From Lotus japonicus (lineage: Eukaryota > Streptophyta > Magnoliopsida > Fabales > Fabaceae): a stretch of DNA of 64,000 nucleotides. The notes under the pieces are model-generated. The model was not told the DNA's origin. It saw only the letters and a list, made by a program, of their open reading frames with translations, and made no database searches. Every line of letters starts with the position of its first letter. The first letter of the stretch is position 1. Shown here one piece after another: positions 12,726 to 25,189 of the stretch. The DNA is taken from NCBI RefSeq assembly GCF_012489685.1, contig NC_080045.1, forward strand, positions 47,823,096-47,887,095. Direction: 5' to 3'. The position numbers and the translations under genes are program-made.

Positions 12726-14265
12726 GTTAGTAAAAAGAGGAAGGCCTGCCTTGCATTAATAGCAGTCTGCAGACAAATAAATACAAAAAAAAGTGGGAAT
12801 TTGCAGGGACCATGCTCTCAATGGCTTGCTTCTCATATCTCTTTTATGTTCAAGCTCTCTCAAGGAATACCATAAACATCCTTCTCCTCCCATGTTTGTT
12901 CAGTATAAGTCACCTTAGTAAGCTCCTCCAACCATAAAAAGTTGCTCCGACAGCTTTGGGTTTTTGGAACAGAAATGGTAATCTCTACATGACTTTCACC
13001 AACCATTATGCACTTGCCCTAATAAAAAAAAACAAACCATGCTGCAATTTTACACACTCTGCATTGTCCAATGACTTGACCAAATACATGTAGATAAGTA
13101 TTTATAAAAAACAGAAGCAAGATTATCACAGTTCCTTGAAACCATCATCTTGTGGCATAGAAGTTCACCAAGAGAAACCTATCTGGACATCTACCTTGCC
13201 ATTTTTAAATTGTATTAAGGAGTTAACTAAGGTTATGTGCAATTATGAGAAGGAGAAATCAGGGGGATAGATCATGAGAAGGACCAAAAGGAGAAATCAG
13301 GGGGTGGTGTAAGTATGGAGTAATGTAGGTCATAAAACATTTATAGTAATTTGACTTTTCAATTACTATCAGAGACATAATCAGGGAATAAAATCAATGA
13401 TGGCTAATAACCAATAGCTAATTTAATCTATAGTGACCACTGCCATCCCCTAAGCTTATGGAAGTCAGAATCATAAAACTTTTTCTCAATGTCGTCCCCT
13501 AAGCACATTAACAGTATCACTGCCATACCATTTCGGTGTTTCACTCTTCAAAACAATAAGATTAAAAAATGAAAGAAAACCAAAACACAGGTTCTCAATT
13601 GCTGAAATGCTACAGGTTTTTATAATACTAACTACCTCATAAATGAATCAGATAGATAGTGAGCATAAATGATAACTAACCTAATCACTTAATTACAGAG
13701 GGACTAAAGTTAAACTAACTAAGCCACTTATCTATCTAAGTCACTGATTTTCGTTTGTGTAATATTGTTTCTGCATCATCCTCTCTATCTGGTTAACTTG
13801 TGAAGAAGACAAAAAGAAGATAAAAAGGTCATACTAATAGAGCTTTCTTTAGATACCAATTGTCAAAATTGTTCGGATGTTAAAAATCTCTCCTAACAAT
13901 TAAAGTAGCAAATAGATATGTAAAGAGTTGTATGAAAGAGGTAAGATAAGTAGGTCAATGTTCAAATTTGCAACAATTAAATACTCATACATCCACCAAA
14001 GGTATCTTAATACTGAGGCTTGGCTACGGCAGCCATGGGCATTAGACCAAGATGGAGTAAATGGATTTCTAAATAGGATTAACAACAAAACTTAGGATTC
14101 TGAAAAGAGAGAAACATTAGAATGCTCTTCATTTTCACACTTGAAACCAAAAATTTAGGTGCAAAGTATATCAGAAAGTATGAAAGGGGCAGAAAACCTT
14201 ACATGTTCTCCAATCTTTTTACCAACAATAAAATGGGAAGAATGTTTCACCATCTCAAACAGTTT

Positions 14266-14450
14266 GCCACCTCTTCTCTGACTCCAGCAATAGCTTCAAT
14301 AGCTTTTAACATTACATTGTGTTTTCTATCTTTTCTAGCACCATCCTCCAAAAGAAAAAACTTTGACTTATCCTTGATTCGTTCAAGGTGCAAATGCTCT
14401 TCATTTTCCTTTGCTCTAAAGAAGAGAGTTCTTCTGAGCGTCATGATTAA
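14266..14450 (-). other. Possible captured exon in the Helitron (minus strand)
   Basis: The minus strand is open and rich in charged residues (KDRKHNVMLKAIEAIAGVRE followed by EVANCLRW and a stop). It looks more like an exon than the AT-rich surroundings. Family not recognised. Confidence 0.25.
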
Positions 14451-15954
14451 AAAAAATACAGTCATAAACATTATGATTGCAGAAAATTGGGGAATCCATA
14501 CGTTTCAAAACATTTTTTTTGGAAAAAGAAAATACAATTTCTTGCAAATGTTCATTAATCATCACATTAAAGAGATAAAAGCTAAATACTCTAGGCAAAA
14601 AGAATAATCCAAATTTGCAAAGGCTAGGATTAACACTCATAATACATCACATGATACCTTCCCCCATTTCTTCCTCCATCACATAGTACTCTTTCCCCTC
14701 CTCCATCTATTCTTCTTTCTTTGCCTCCATGGCTACTCGTCGGGCAGCAGCAAGTGACCAACAACCACACCTCAAGGAGCAGCAATAAGATAACGACGCC
14801 ACTATGTAATACAATATATTATTAATAAGATCTCTCACTAAATTGAATGAAGGAATTGAAATAGGAAAAAGTTGTTTGCCACCGCCATTGCTATGTAGCT
14901 GTATTGAAATTTTTCTGCACCATGACTTAATAATTGTTAAGTTTTAAAATAGCAATTGCATTGGACCACAATAAACAATTGTCACGATTCAAGTTTCACT
15001 TTGGCTGGCCAATATAATTAAGTGTGTTGCAATACTATATCAAGAATTCAATGGCTTGTGGGTGGTGAGATATGTGACTTGGTGAGGCATCAGATGCAAT
15101 CTGTGTTTGTTAGGTTGGGTGAGGGTGAAAAGGTAGGAATTGGTTAGGTTTTTACGGCCTACAGGTTGAGAAGAATTAGGAAATAGGGTTTGATATTTGC
15201 TGCTACTATTTCACGAAAAGAAGGAAGAAGAAACAGGGAGAGTCTCACGTGATGTAGCATAAGTATTAATCCCAACCTTTGATTTTTAATAAAATCAATG
15301 GCTAAGATTTGGAGTAAGTTTTTTAAGTTACTCATGGAGTAAATGGAGTCCTCCTCTTTTTTTTAGAGATTGTGAACCGGAAGTGGTGGAGCTGGGCGAG
15401 GTAGGAGAGGTTGTGGGATGAGAATTCCATGGAGGAGATGGTGGAGGTAGACAGGGTTTTAAGAGGGTTTTTGCTAATGGGATGTATTATTGATTTAAAT
15501 CACTTATAAGATTTTATTTTTGTTTAAAATGACAGTTTTTTTAGGAAATTTTAAGGTTAAAATAAAAGAAGATATAAAATATTTACCCATTGAATATCTT
15601 TTTGTTTTTTCCTTCACATGAATCTCTTATAAATGGAACATGATCATGTTGGATTTTATTTATTTTAATATTTAACATAATCACTTGTTTTTTTTTAAAT
15701 TAAATATGTAATAAAATCCTGAGTTAATTAAAAATCCAACAATTCAACAAAAATACCATAAAAATTAATTAATACTCTAAAAATAAATAATAAGATAAAT
15801 TAAGATAAAATCAAGAAATAAACAACCTAAATCCTAATCAAATCTAAATTTTAAAAAGGTACTGAATAAATATAGATAAAAACTATCAAAATCTAGCAAA
15901 TCACAATAAAAACTCATAAAATCCTGAATTAATTAAAAATCCGAAAATTAATAG

Positions 15955-16015
15955 GTGGAAAAGCTGACGTGTAAATAATTAAATAGGTGGAAAAGCTGAC
16001 GTGTAAATAATTAAG
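15955..16015. repeat. Tandem repeat near the Helitron 5' end
   Basis: A unit of about 31 bp, 'ataggtggaaaagctgacgtgtaaataatt', occurs twice in a row. It is followed by two copies of 'gcgacacgtca' at about 16033 and 16062. Confidence 0.8.
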
Positions 16016-16671
16016 TGAGAATTAATCTCGGAGCGACACGTCACTAACTTGGCCTGTGAAAGCGACACGTCATGCTAGAAGTTGTTCTTTTCTAATATAT
16101 ATAGATAAGTTGTTTTGCAAAACTAATGCACTTTTTCTCTCTTTCTTCCTTATATACCCTCATTTAATATTATATATCTTAATTACCAACTTCAATTTTC
16201 ACCTATCACAACTCTCACTATCCACTTAACCAATAATAACATTTCTCTCTCCTTAATATAACACAACTTTAAATAAGGGTATTTTAATAAAAAAAAATTA
16301 TCAATTAATAAGCTCTTAAACAATGTGCACAACCTAAAACAACCTATATTTTGGAACGGAGGGAGTAGTTGTTAGTAATGTTAGAAAATTAGTCATCTTC
16401 AGAGTTTGAACCTTCGACCATTCACCCTCCCAACCTCTTATGTTCATAACTCTTACCACTTGAGCTAACCTTCGGGACATTCACTCACCTAAATGAATTT
16501 CAAAAAGTAGAATACAGAATTATAATTATAAATGTTTAAATAAATTTATCAAGTTACAAAATTTATACACTGATTTTCATCTAATAATAACTCCACACCG
16601 CACTAGGCATGCATTCCTCACTTTTGGAATAAAGACCGGAAAAGATAAATGGACTTATAGACGTTAGAATC

Positions 16672-16682
16672 TGTAACGGCTA
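16672..16682 (+). promoter_or_regulatory. MSA-like mitosis-specific element (AACGG core) upstream of KIN10A
   Basis: TGTAACGGCTA matches the M-phase-specific activator consensus YCYAACGGYYA at 10 of 11 positions. It lies about 165 bp upstream of the kinesin start codon. Three-repeat MYB factors bind this element in G2/M genes, and a cytokinetic kinesin is an expected target. Confidence 0.55.
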
Positions 16683-16844
16683 CTTTTTCTCTTGGAATTT
16701 CAAAACGACAAAACCCAAGTTCCACTCTCACTCTCTCTTCATTTTCTTGCATTTTCTCTCTCAATTTTCTCAACCGAGTCACCGATTCAACTCACAAAGA
16801 TTCAACCTCCACCGTCTCTTGATTCTGGGTCTCGTCACAAATCC

Positions 16845-19800
16845 ATGGCTCCAACACCATCTTCCAAATCAAACCATTTCACCATGTTGAAGACTCCACA
16901 GTCCAAGCATCGGTTGAACTTCAATGGCGTCAAAGCTCCACTTTCACACCCATCTCCCAATCACAACCCTAACCCTAATTCTGGTCCTCATGAACACCCC
17001 ATTGAGGTTATTGCGAGAATCCGTGACTACCCAGATCGGAAAGATAAGCCATTACCGGTTCTTCAGACGAATTCCCAATCGAGGTCGATTAGGGTTCGTG
17101 CGGATTTTGGGTATCGGGATTTTACTCTTGATGGGGTTTCAGTGTCGGAGGAAGAGGATTTAGATTCGTTTTATAAGAAATTTGTGGAGTCAAGGATCAG
17201 TGGGGTTAAGCTGGGGGAGAAATGTACTATCATGATGTATGGGCCAACTGGGTCTGGGAAGAGTCATACTATGTTCGGGTGTTCGAAGCAGGCGGGGATT
17301 GTGTATCGGTCGTTGAGGGATATTCTTGGAGACGGGGATTCGGATGGTGATGGAGATGGTGAGTCTAAAGGGTTTAGTCTTGGTGTGGGGACTTTTGTTC
17401 AGGTTACTGTTTTGGAGATTTATAATGAGGAGATTTATGATCTTTTGTCTACCAATGGAGGTGGTGGCGGTGGAGGATTTGGATTCGGGTGGCCTAAAGG
17501 CAGTGGTTCAAAGGTAATTGAATCATACATACATGTTGGTTGGCAATTTTATCTGTGTTTTCATTTTTCCATCAATTGTTTTGTGTCTGTATTTTGTAGG
17601 ATCTTGTGTTTCGGATTTGACCTTAGGTTTTGCATTATGATTATTATTTTTCATTTGGCTTAGTACTGATTGTCCATGCTCATGAAATTTGTACTTGTTA
17701 GTAGTTACTTATTTTCATAACTTGTACAAATTTAGCTGCCAAATTTTATTTAATTTGTTGCTCACTTTGCTTTACATTTTTGCTGGGCTGTATGATTATA
17801 TTTATGTACTTTCTGAAGGAGGACTAGTCCTAATATGATATTTCTTACTTCAGAAAATAATCCCCCCTGTTGGTATGCTTTTATTCACAACAATAAGGCG
17901 AGTCTTTACAGGAAAAATATAATTTTAGTAAATGCTGCTTTAAACTTTTATAGGAATATTTTTTGGAGTTCATTTTGCAAGATACTTTTCGAAGACCATA
18001 AGTATAGATTGGCCATGTTTCTCTTATTACCATCAGCAATCAGCATCTTGAAACATATAGATTTTTTCAGATGTTTATGCGTACTAGTTTTACAAATCAA
18101 TTATTGAAAAAGTACATACAGATGCTTGTTCAGAAGTAAAAAAATTGAGCAATTGCTTTTTACTTTTAGGTGAAACTTGAAGTGATGGGGAAAAAGGCAA
18201 AGAATGCAACCTATATATCTGGAAATGAAGCCGGGAAGATCTCAAAAGAAATTCAGAAAGTGGAGAAACGAAGGATTGTTAAAAGCACGCTTTGTAATGA
18301 CAGGAGTTCTAGAAGTCACTGCATGGTATGGTTACTCTGGAAGGTGGTTCTGATAAAATTTATTCTTTGATTGGTATCTGATGACATGTCTTCTGTTGTG
18401 ATCAGGTTATCCTTGATGTTCCAACTGTGGGAGGGAGGCTAATGCTTGTAGACATGGCAGGTTCAGAAAATATTGAACAAGCTGGTCAAAGTGGATTTGA
18501 GGCCAAAATGCAGGTAACTTGTTTGTCATGGTTGATTTTAATTCTTGAATCATGCAGGGCTCTCTATGCTGATATTTTACTGTTAATAAAATTACAGACT
18601 GCAAAAATCAATCAAGGAAATACAGCACTGAAGAGAGTGGTCGAGTCCATTGCAAATGGTGATTCACATGTACCTTTTAGGGACAGCAAACTTACCATGC
18701 TTCTGCAGGTAATTACAGTTTCATAATTGAGTGAATTCTTGGATTCCTGTTCCATGTAATTGCAAGTTTTATTGATGTGTAAGCTTACTTACCATGCTTT
18801 TGTTATTTTCCCCTTTTAGGATTCCTTTGAAGATGACAAGTCAAAAATTCTAATGATATTGTGTGCAAGTCCCGATCCTAAGGAGATACATAAGACAATC
18901 TCTACACTTGAATATGGAGCCAAAGCAAAATGTATAGTTCGTGGCCCTCATACACCCCCAGTCAAGGATGAGGATTCTTCTTCTGCTGTTATCATGGGGT
19001 CAAGAATTGCTGCAATGGATGAATTTATCATGAAGCTTCAAATGGAAAACAAGCTAAGAGAGAAAGAGCGGAATGAAGCGCACAAAAAGCTTATGAAGAA
19101 AGAGGAAGAAGTTGCTGCGCTAAGAGCTAAACTGGAAGTGACTGTAGGCAAAGGAATTCCTCCAAGTGAGGAGGAGATTAACCTCAAGGTAAATGAACGA
19201 ACCCGGCTTCTGAGACAAGAGTTGGAAAAGAAGTTGGAAGAGTGCCAAAGAATGACTAATGAGTTTGTTGAATATGAGAGGAAGAGAATGGAAGAAAGGA
19301 TATTGCAGCAGCAGGAGGAAGTTGAAATTCTGAGGAAGAGGCTGGAAGAAATCGAGTTGCAGCTATGTAGTTCTTCAAGGCGTACCGAGGAAAACGAACC
19401 AAAAGATGTGGAGTCAAGTGGGTTCGCAAGAAGGCTGATGCGTATTTACAAAAGTGAGGAGGATCCTGGAATGGTGAAATCAATGGATTTGGACATGGAT
19501 GATCAAGAACCTGTTGCGCGTGAGGTGAACATTGTGGGTGGAGTTATGTGCAGGAGTGGTTACAATGTTGTGCAAGACTTCTCAAATCAACTTTGTCCAA
19601 ACATTCTGAATGGTGCACAAGAAGATACTTATGCTTCTGCACCAAACTTTGGTCAAAGAGCAGGTCTCAGTACAGTGTATGAAGAAGAGGAGGAAGTAGA
19701 AGAAGAACAGGATCAAGAAGACAAAGGAGAAGAAGATGAGGAAGTGGAGAAAGAAGTCATAGAGGAAAAGAGGGTATGTTCTGTTGACAAGCCTAGTGCT

Positions 19801-20085
19801 GCTAGCCCTTTTGCAATTCATAGCAGAAGTCCAAAGAGAGAGGATCATAGTTTCAAGGGAAATTCAGTGGATGACAAGGAAAATGGATCTAGACTACTGA
19901 GAATTCAAAATATATTCACTCTTTGTGGGAACCAAAGAGAGCTGTCCCAGCACATTGGAACCCCAGTACCTTCAAAAAAGAGGTCTGATGAAACTCTTGA
20001 TCTCAAGTTTTCTCCTGTGAAGGATTCTGTTTTGAAAGTCTCCAACAAGGAGAACATGGGACCTCATAATGTTGTGGGAAATTAG
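16845..20085 (+). CDS. KIN10A: Kinesin-10 family phragmoplast kinesin (PAKRP2-like)
   Basis: Five exons (16845-17513, 18170-18325, 18406-18513, 18598-18708, 18820-20085) join in frame with GT-AG borders to give 769 residues. The motor domain shows P-loop GPTGSGKS (residues 133-140), switch I NDRSSRSH, switch II DMAGSE and VPFRDSKLTMLLQDS. The motor lies near the N-terminus behind a short TP/SP-rich leader. A long charged coiled coil follows from LEVTVGKG onward, then an acidic Glu-rich stretch and a C-terminal tail with RIQNIFTLCGNQRELSQH, typical of KIN-10A/PAKRP2. Family knowledge: PAKRP2 carries Golgi-derived vesicles along phragmoplast microtubules to the cell plate. There is a Gly run near residues 205-212. 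The start was chosen from similarity of MAPTPSS; an upstream open stretch from 16692 is probably 5'UTR. Two KEN motifs lie in the tail. Confidence 0.92.
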
Positions 20086-21708
20086 TCACAACTGTTTGTA
20101 TTGAAATTTGAAAAAAGTTGTACAATATGTGATGAGCATGTGTTTCCTTCTGGAAATGTGTTGAGTTTCCTTCTGGAAATATGTTTTATTGAGTACACTA
20201 TCTCAAACCTCAATATTGATACTATGTCTTTTTGAGGTTTACCTTATGGATGTGTATAAAGACATCAGATTAATTGTTTGTGTGCCCTTATTGCTTACTA
20301 CCTCCGTTCGTATTTAACTGTGTATATCTGCACTTCACTTTTATCAATAGGATTCATACCAATTAAAACAAAATAAGCAAAGCAGTACTATACATTGATT
20401 CAGTGCCAGTTAACTTTTACAATTTGGAGGGATCCACTTGCAAGAATGCAAAACCAAAAAGGACTATCAAGTTGTTTTTACACTTCTAAACTTGCCTATT
20501 ATATCAATCAATCATTTTAAAAATTTATTGCACTTTATATTTCCAATATAGTAAATTACTCCCTCCATTCTTAACTATATCCTTTGACAATCACATATAC
20601 TAAGAAAACATGTAATAAAGGTAATTAATGTATCGGTTTCAAAAAGTCTATACAATCTTCCACATCTACTCTTAATTAATGTATTAGGTAGTATTGTTGA
20701 AGAGAGTTAATTACTTGTGATAATCACAACTTTAAAATTACAAAAAGTTTAATATATGGAAGAGTATAGTAGGGAGTCTTATACATAAAGAGACACCAAA
20801 ATTTCTTTAAGGGGTTTTATAATGAGAAACAGGAGAGAGTAATAAAACTAATTTCACTTTTTAATTTTTATATTCTTGTAACCAACCTTTAGAAGTCCAC
20901 TATAAAGACAACAATTTTTAAAAAAAAATGCGTATCCTTCACTGAGACAATCATATTCGAGTCGGATAGTATCTCTATGAGCACTTCCTTTAATGTATTT
21001 AGCACAACCGCATTAACAGAAAATAATACAAAAAATGATAATATACTAAAAATAATATTATGCTGAATGAGAATAATACATATGCACTGGTGATGTACAT
21101 GACTTTTACCCTCTCAACAAACTATTATTCAAAATTTTACCAATTTGAATGTATAAAATAATTTAATTTAAGTTTAGTTAAAAAAATGTTTTACTCATAT
21201 TACTGTTGATAGTATTAAAGTCTTTTATGTTGTTGATGCATATATTTTGGTCTTGACCAATATATCTCCATAACTAGTAGTCGTTAGACTCATTCATCGA
21301 CTCTCAGTCAACCCACTATGCGGTAAGGGAATAATCAATAATTTTTTTCCATTCACACTGCAACTTAATCTTCTTGGTTTCATGGGGGTATATAAATGAA
21401 ACTAAGATCAAATCAATGTAAAAAAGAAACATAAAAGAACAGTGGCATTTAAAGAGTTGATGTCAAAACATCAAGCAACAAGATCATGTTGTATAAATAA
21501 TTAACAAAGCAAGATTAAATCCATGCCCCTGAAATCTCTCTCTAATGGTCGATATGCTTTTTGTAATCCTTTCCTAGAAGGACTTTAGTGTAATCCCTGA
21601 GCTTTGGCCCTCCATAGTACCCAAAAAAAATTAAAATATAATAAAAAAATGTTTTTGTTTTTGTCTGAAACTGAATAAAATATACTATTATTCCTCAAGA
21701 TAGAAAAT
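20086..21708. other. Intergenic, with Stowaway-like single ends
   Basis: This holds the KIN10A 3'UTR and AT-rich spacer. 'tactacctccgttcg' at about 20297 and 'tactccctccattctt' at about 20557 resemble Stowaway ends, but I could not pair either with an opposite end. No gene was recognised. Confidence 0.4.
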
Positions 21709-23790
21709 CTACTGGGCCGCAGACCCAGGCCCAGGCCCAGGCCCAAGATCTGTACAAGAGATATCAGACAAGGAATCATTCTTGGAGGACCTTCGGCTTC
21801 TGGGCCTAGCGGAACCTTCCTTGTCGTCAGAGGATGTTTTGGACTTTCTCCGATGAGAGTGTTTGGGCTTGTTGTTGTTTTCTTCCTCCTCCGTCGAGTG
21901 ACGGTGGTGCCTTCTAGCAGATTCGGAGGAATGGTGTCGTCGAGAGGGCTTGTTGGGATTCAACGACGATCCTTCGACGGAGGAAGAACCCTCTCTTGGT
22001 GGAGAGTTGGTTGAAGAGGATTGGTCTGTTGATGCAGAACGTTGCCTCGGCTTTCGAAGGTGGTGGCTTCGCTTCCCTTCACCTTTGCTACTATTATTGT
22101 TGGTATCACTATTCTCTGCAACAACAAAAAAAACCAGGGTTCATGAATTTGATTTGTATAGATTTTAAGATGAGAATGATAATTTGAAAATGACTTAAAT
22201 ATGTTTTTTATTTTGAAAATATAGCAAATGTTTGTTTTAATCCTTGAATTTTTGTTTTTAATGTTAAGTCCCGTAAATATACATTGTTATTTGGTTTGAT
22301 ATTGTGGGACCCACTCATTTACACAGCTCAATCATTATCGTTTAGTTTTACTTACGTGACTCGCAAATGTTTGTTATGTGTAGAGTCTAGGTGACATTGA
22401 GTTGTCTAAATTGATGGGTCTCATGGTGCCAAATGAAATAATAACATCAAGTAGGAAGGGTTACTGAAAGGTAAAACTTAAAGGCAATGACTAACAATGT
22501 ATATTATCAGGGATTAAAAACTAATAAAATGTTTTTGAGGGACTAAAACAAACATGTGTTATTTTTGCAGGTACCAAAAATATATTTAAGCCTTTGAAAA
22601 GGATATATAATTAAATCATACCTTCAGGCATCTTATTGGAGTTTTCTTCTGTTGCTCCAGGTTGAAGTTCCGATGGTTCTTTGAACTCAGTCATCTGCAC
22701 CATTTCACCAATTGCACATTTAAAACATGTGATCAAATTTGGACCCAGAAGAAGAGAAAAAAAATACTCAGATCATGTGAGAGTGTTGTTGACCGATGAA
22801 TTGAAGGAATGAAAGGAGAATATCAAAATTGTACCCAGCTTGGTGCAGTTGTTGATGAATTTTCACATCCTATATGTGCCACATGCTTTACATCAGTTGG
22901 GAACCCAATTTCTATCTCCTGGTGTTCTTCCTCCTCATCTGCAAAATTGTTATCATAGATTATTTTGCATAAATTAGCAATTTATGTACATGTTTTGATT
23001 TTGCATTTGGATCCTCAAAACCACCAAAGACAAGTTATAGCTCTTACAGAACCATAGTAATTTTGAAAGATTGTTCAACACAAGTACACAACCAATCATT
23101 TAAGTTTTTTTTTTTATTTACAAATTTATAAGAACTTTAGAAATGTATGCATAACAACTAATTAGTTTATGTTTCATTGAAGCCTAGAGGATGCCTAAAC
23201 TCTTAACTAATCAAAACCGGTCGCATCTATGGTGGATCAAATAAAGGTTTATCATGGACGCCTTATGTAAACTTAATAGTTTTGTAAAATTTAGAATCAT
23301 GAATTCATGATGGACCATTTAAATAACTCTACTTTACTATATTATCCCTTTCTTCAACTCAAATTACATCCATCAATCTCTCATCAGGAATCACCGTATC
23401 ATGCCGCTACCAGCACCACAGGCCATTCCGCCACCAACTAAATTTCCTTCACTTTCTCTTACTTGAAAGAGAACATTTTTATGAGACTCACCCATGAACC
23501 ACCTAGGACTATCATGGTCCAGGGTTCATAGTAGATTCCGCCATCAAAATCCTAAAGGAATGATGCTTTTCTCCTATCTCTTCACGACCTTGTGCATGTT
23601 TTTTTCTTAATCAATGGAAAAGAAATGCAATGATATCTAATGAAAATTCACTCGTACAAGGTTAAGAAAATCTGTTTCTTGTTCAATTTCTTTGTGCTGA
23701 TAGAAGATTGCACTCACCAAATATTTGAGATATGTATCTAAGGCCTTTAAGGAGGCCTTTCATCTGGCCTTTCACCGCAGCTGACGTCAT
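21709..23790 (-). CDS. ROP-interactive CRIB-motif protein (RIC5/RIC10 type)
   Basis: Four minus-strand exons (23790-23718, 22938-22835, 22694-22622, 22115-21709) join in frame to 218 residues. The N-terminus carries [14 protein letters not shown] (residues 11-24), then an acidic patch and the CRIB motif [15 protein letters not shown] (residues 34-48), then PSWMTEFKEP. The C-terminal two thirds is low-complexity, Ser/Arg/His/Glu-rich, and ends in a Gly-Pro repeat (GPGPGPG) written by a 'ccaggc' microsatellite. Family knowledge: RIC proteins bind active ROP/RAC GTPases through CRIB and steer actin, microtubules and polarised growth at the plasma membrane. The canonical CRIB Phe is Val here, as in several RICs. 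Subtype is uncertain, so no symbol is given. Intron 3 carries a MITE. Confidence 0.85.
22192..22592. mobile_element. MITE in RIC intron 3 with target duplication
   Basis: It starts GACTTAAATATG and ends CATATTTAAGCC-like (tatatttaagcc), with extended imperfect inverted repeats including 'tgtttgttttaatcc' and its mirror. It is flanked by TTTGAAAA at 22183-22190 and 22593-22600, with a ninth base that differs. An 8-9 bp duplication points to the hAT or Mutator superfamily. Similar GGCTTAAATAT elements are common in legumes. Confidence 0.75.
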
Positions 23791-25100
23791 TTTGTAGATG
23801 AAACCCTCTGAATTTTGGCACCCTCTAACCTTTCACTTCAGAAGTGTTGGTACTTCAAAAAGAAAAGAAGGGATCATACAATATAATCTTCATTATATCA
23901 ATTAATCATTTGGCATCATTTTCGTCACAAGCCAAATCATCTCATCTTAAAACATTTCATTTGAGGCATTTCTCAAAATAACCAAATGCTACATGATGTT
24001 CTTTGCAAATGTCATGAATCAACTATCTAAAAATTTATACCATTTGGTGAAAAACATATAAAATTGTGGCCTTTTCACAAAAAAGAAATAAGAACAAAAC
24101 AGAAAAACAACCATGTGATGAAAAGAATACCTAGCTATCTCTAGCGCTAGGAAATGTTTGAATCAACCATGTGATGATGATGACTTTGTTGGCTTTCCAA
24201 TTAGGGTTGAAATCACAAGCCCTCCTCAAGCATATACCAATGAAGAAAAAATGTTGATGACAAGATGGGAGAAAAAGAGAGAGAGTTCAGGTTGGAAATA
24301 CTCAAAATTTCAACGTTCAAAGCACTGAATTTTGATCCACCGCCCCCTATCGGTGGCAGGCAAATCAAAACTAGTAACTCAACAAATTCTTTTCTTTTTT
24401 GGAAATCCAGAGATGTTGCAATGTAATTTTCATTTGCATAGGCTAAATTTGGGATGAATGATAATTATGAACCTATTTTTAGTAAACATGCGAGAAAAAC
24501 GGTTTGGAAAGTATAATTTCATGGCATTTGTAAATTTTGGGAATAATAAATTAAAAAGAAAAAAAAATAACAACTTATAATATACAAAAAGAGAAAATCA
24601 TTAGAAATTTACAACTTTTTTTAATTAAAATGATAGCAGCGGCCTATATTTTTATATGCATGTTAAGAGTATGTGTCATAATTTTCTTTTGGTACATGGA
24701 GTAGGAGTATGTGTCAACTTTTTTTTAAGCTAAAATCCTTGTTTTTATTCATGGTGTAAAGCACCAACATTAGATACAAGTTCGTTAAAAAAAACATAGA
24801 ATATCATCCAAACCCAATGGGTATTCCTAAATTCGTCGTACGACAAACATGTAATAACTTAAAAGCATCAAAATAACGAAAAAACAATAAACAGTCTTCA
24901 ACAATAGAAGTCAGGTAGGAGCGACTCCCCCCAAGTCTACCCCAAGTGTTGACAACAATGAGACTATTCGTCTACGAGTATGATATTTTTTTAAACCTAG
25001 ATACGAGTATGATATATACGAACATGATTAGCTCTTATTTGTCAAACATTTCATCAGCGCTTGATTTATATGATATAAATAAAATATAAATGACAAAATT
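23791..25100. other. Upstream region of the RIC gene
   Basis: Promoter and 5'UTR of the minus-strand RIC gene should lie here. I could not fix a TATA box or a 5'UTR intron. The part beyond about 24300 is AT-rich with no gene recognised. Confidence 0.4.
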
Positions 25101-25189
25101 ACCCCTATCTTTGGTGGTAGTGAAAGAAAATTTGAGAGAGAAGTGAGATTGCGGGTGGAAGTAAAGGGTGTTATGTGATAGTGGTAGAG

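Larger units (their letters stand above)
8579..16105 (-). mobile_element. Non-autonomous Helitron, 7.5 kb
   Basis: On the minus strand the element begins at 16105 with TCTATATATATTAGAAAAG and ends at 8579 with CTAG. About ten bases before that end is the hairpin CCCGTGCAACGCGCGGG (8592-8608 on plus). It sits between host A and T, the Helitron target rule. No Rep or helicase motif was found in any frame, so it would need another Helitron to move. The interior is AT-rich with short ORFs only, some of which may be captured exons. A second element of the same family lies at 26496-31843. Confidence 0.8.
8524..16365. mobile_element. Stowaway (Tc1/mariner) MITE interrupted by a Helitron
   Basis: The left end CTCCCTCCGTTCCAAAATGT (8524) and the right end, the reverse complement of ...ATATTTTGGAACGGAGGGAG (16365), form a terminal inverted repeat of about 34 bp with only a few mismatches. 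TA lies on both sides (8522-8523 and 16366-16367), the hallmark of Stowaway insertion. Removing the Helitron at 8579-16105 leaves 55 + 260 = 315 bp, a normal Stowaway MITE length. Confidence 0.8.
8505..16478 (-). mobile_element. tRNA-derived SINE split by a Stowaway MITE
   Basis: The pieces 8505-8523 and 16366-16478 together form a minus-strand SINE like the intact one at 58199-58344. The head at the right has Box A-like 'TAGCTCAAGTGG' and a slightly diverged Box B (TTTGAACC on the plus strand). The tail at the left is 'ttttataggtaaatgtta'. The 7.8 kb between the pieces is the Stowaway/Helitron block. Part of the tail seems to have a small deletion at the junction compared with the other copies. 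Confidence 0.65.

Noticed and set aside
14122..14607. 161-codon plus-strand ORF in the Helitron
   Set aside because: Composition is like AT-rich non-coding DNA; the opposite strand looks slightly more exon-like.
16692..16844. Upstream extension of the kinesin frame by 51 codons
   Set aside because: The extension does not resemble kinesin-10 N-termini; MAPTPSS at 16845 does.
20297..20580. Possible Stowaway MITE
   Set aside because: Two left-like ends in the same orientation and no matching right end.
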